Position numbers and translations under genes: made by a program. This document shows, piece by piece, positions 23,868 to 24,924 of a stretch of 24,924 bases of DNA (position 1 is its first letter; every line of letters begins with the position of its first letter). The stretch covers positions 1-24,924 of the forward strand of contig CAJGCP010000031.1 of the NCBI GenBank assembly GCA_904501885.1, written 5' to 3'. The stretch is from an uncultured Acetatifactor sp. (GTDB lineage Bacteria; Bacillota; Clostridia; Lachnospirales; Lachnospiraceae). The notes under the pieces are model-generated. The model did not search any database. It was not told the DNA's origin and worked only from the letters and a program-made list of their open reading frames with translations.

Positions 23868-24924
23868 AGAACAGTATTCAAATATTCCTCTGCCTTTATC
23901 TGTAGATTTCCTAACTTGCGATAGACATTCTCGTAATCAATAAGTTCTTGAATTGTAGAAATATCCCCATTAAACCGTCTATTACTGATTCCTAAATTAT
24001 CGCAAAGTGATTCTATTCTTGAGTTTTTAGAAGCAGCACTTGTATCTGCATATCTATTAAAAACCATAAACTTCTTTTCGTGAATGATTGAAAAACAAGT
24101 TCCGTGGAAAGAATCAGTGCACACATACTCTGCGCCCCTTAATAAATTTAAAAACTTATCTGGTGCAACATCATATGGCGCATAGTCACCAAAATTCTCG
24201 TCATCTTCTATGTACTGATCCATATGGCGCAACGCAACAATCTTTAATCCTGTTAAACTTGCCAACTTTTGTACTTGTTTTCTATATTCAGGATTCGCTC
24301 CCAAAAAATAAGCAAAGATATACTGTTCATCCATTTCTTTTTGGAATGGAATCATTTTTTCCCATTCTTTCCTATTAAAATTAAAAACCGGATCTATGAT
24401 CACCGGAACTTCTAAACCTGTCAGTTCTTTTACAATTTCACTACCGCGATTTTCTCGCATACTAACATAGTCTAGCCGTTTTAGGAATTCCGCTGTTCGT
24501 TTTTTCTGATACCACGGAATCTGACTTACACCAAAGCTTGATGCATAAGAAATCTTTTTTATATCTTTTGGAACAAACATCAAATTATAAAAATTTGTAG
24601 GTAATCCCGCCGGTGACCATAGCTGATCACTTCCTGTTATAACTGCATTATATCGTTTACTACCATCGCACAAAGCCTTATATCCACAAAATTCTGGGGA
24701 TAATTTCGCAAACGCTTTATCCTTGAATTGACTAAATGCCTGCATTCGGATTGCGTCATTTTTTGCAAACTCCGGGTGCTTTTTTATCCCCCTTTTTTTT
24801 AAATAAGCTTCATATTTGTCGTTCAACAGAATACCATTCAACAGTCGCGGAACAAATTTTATTTTTTCTGCAATGGTAAGTTTTTTCTTATACCTTATCA
24901 GTTCATATTCAATTCCACGCGATT
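23864..24924 (-). CDS. Polysaccharide pyruvyl transferase family protein, 5' end cut by window edge
   Basis: Enzyme family (CsaB/WcaK-like) that usually transfers pyruvate from phosphoenolpyruvate to form a ketal on a surface sugar. A TTG at 24841 is the first possible start inside, but the frame remains open through 27 more codons to the window edge, and those residues (RGIEYELIRYKKKLTIAEKI) fit the family's early region, so the gene is partial at its 5' end. 352 residues are visible. Motifs: ITGSDQLWSP, ISYASSFG, MRENRGSEIVKELTG, IIDPVFN and TDSFHGTCFS near the C-terminus. It overlaps the GT4 gene by 4 nt. Confidence 0.88.
   Translation of the reverse strand, partial: SRGIEYELIRYKKKLTIAEKIKFVPRLLNGILLNDKYEAYLKKRGIKKHPEFAKNDAIRMQAFSQFKDKAFAKLSPEFCGYKALCDGSKRYNAVITGSDQLWSPAGLPTNFYNLMFVPKDIKKISYASSFGVSQIPWYQKKRTAEFLKRLDYVSMRENRGSEIVKELTGLEVPVIIDPVFNFNRKEWEKMIPFQKEMDEQYIFAYFLGANPEYRKQVQKLASLTGLKIVALRHMDQYIEDDENFGDYAPYDVAPDKFLNLLRGAEYVCTDSFHGTCFSIIHEKKFMVFNRYADTSAASKNSRIESLCDNLGISNRRFNGDISTIQELIDYENVYRKLGNLQIKAEEYLNTVL

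Overview
The window looks like a chromosomal segment of an anaerobic Firmicute, most likely a clostridium of the Lachnospiraceae type. The evidence is a SCIFF peptide (scfA) with its radical SAM maturase (scfB) directly before a fused secDF; a MurE carrying the DNPR signature of meso-diaminopimelate-adding enzymes; the priA-def-fmt-(yugP-type protease)-rsmB-rlmN string; strong GGAGG ribosome sites; and moderate to low GC. Every gene I can support is on the minus strand, so transcription runs from high to low coordinates. I saw no tRNA, rRNA, CRISPR array, transposase or integrase.

Region 1 (about 1-14,002) is one long housekeeping operon read from a promoter at 13,975-14,002: scfA, scfB, secDF, recJ, murE, priA, def, fmt, a YugP-type zinc protease, rsmB and rlmN (cut by the left edge). 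Gaps are short or absent. It links a Cys-rich ribosomally made peptide and its maturase to protein export (SecDF), DNA repair and replication restart (RecJ, PriA), peptidoglycan synthesis (MurE), N-formyl-methionine handling (Fmt, Def) and rRNA methylation (RsmB, RlmN). A 10-bp hairpin between scfA and scfB probably sets their ratio.

Region 2 (about 14,048-16,062) is a visibly A+T-richer two-gene unit with its own promoter: an AAA/ABC-type ATPase followed, 2 nt later, by a RloB-like protein with Toprim-like acidic residues. This has the layout of an anti-phage or abortive-infection module and sits between the housekeeping operon and the polysaccharide genes. It is the most likely place for an under-described system.

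Region 3 (16,097-24,924) is the 3' part of a surface or exopolysaccharide operon that continues past the right edge. In transcription order it holds a polysaccharide pyruvyl transferase (5' cut by the edge), a GT4-type glycosyltransferase, an FrhB-like iron-sulfur protein, a GT2 glycosyltransferase, a Wzy/O-antigen-ligase-type polymerase, a Wzx-type flippase, then after a 169-nt gap a VanZ-family membrane protein that seems to start at ATT, and a PHP-type tyrosine phosphatase (CpsB/YwqE-like). A G-U-rich intrinsic terminator at 16,097-16,129 closes it. The cluster would build, pyruvylate, flip and polymerise a repeat unit. The priming transferase, chain-length regulator and tyrosine kinase are not in the window and are presumably upstream.
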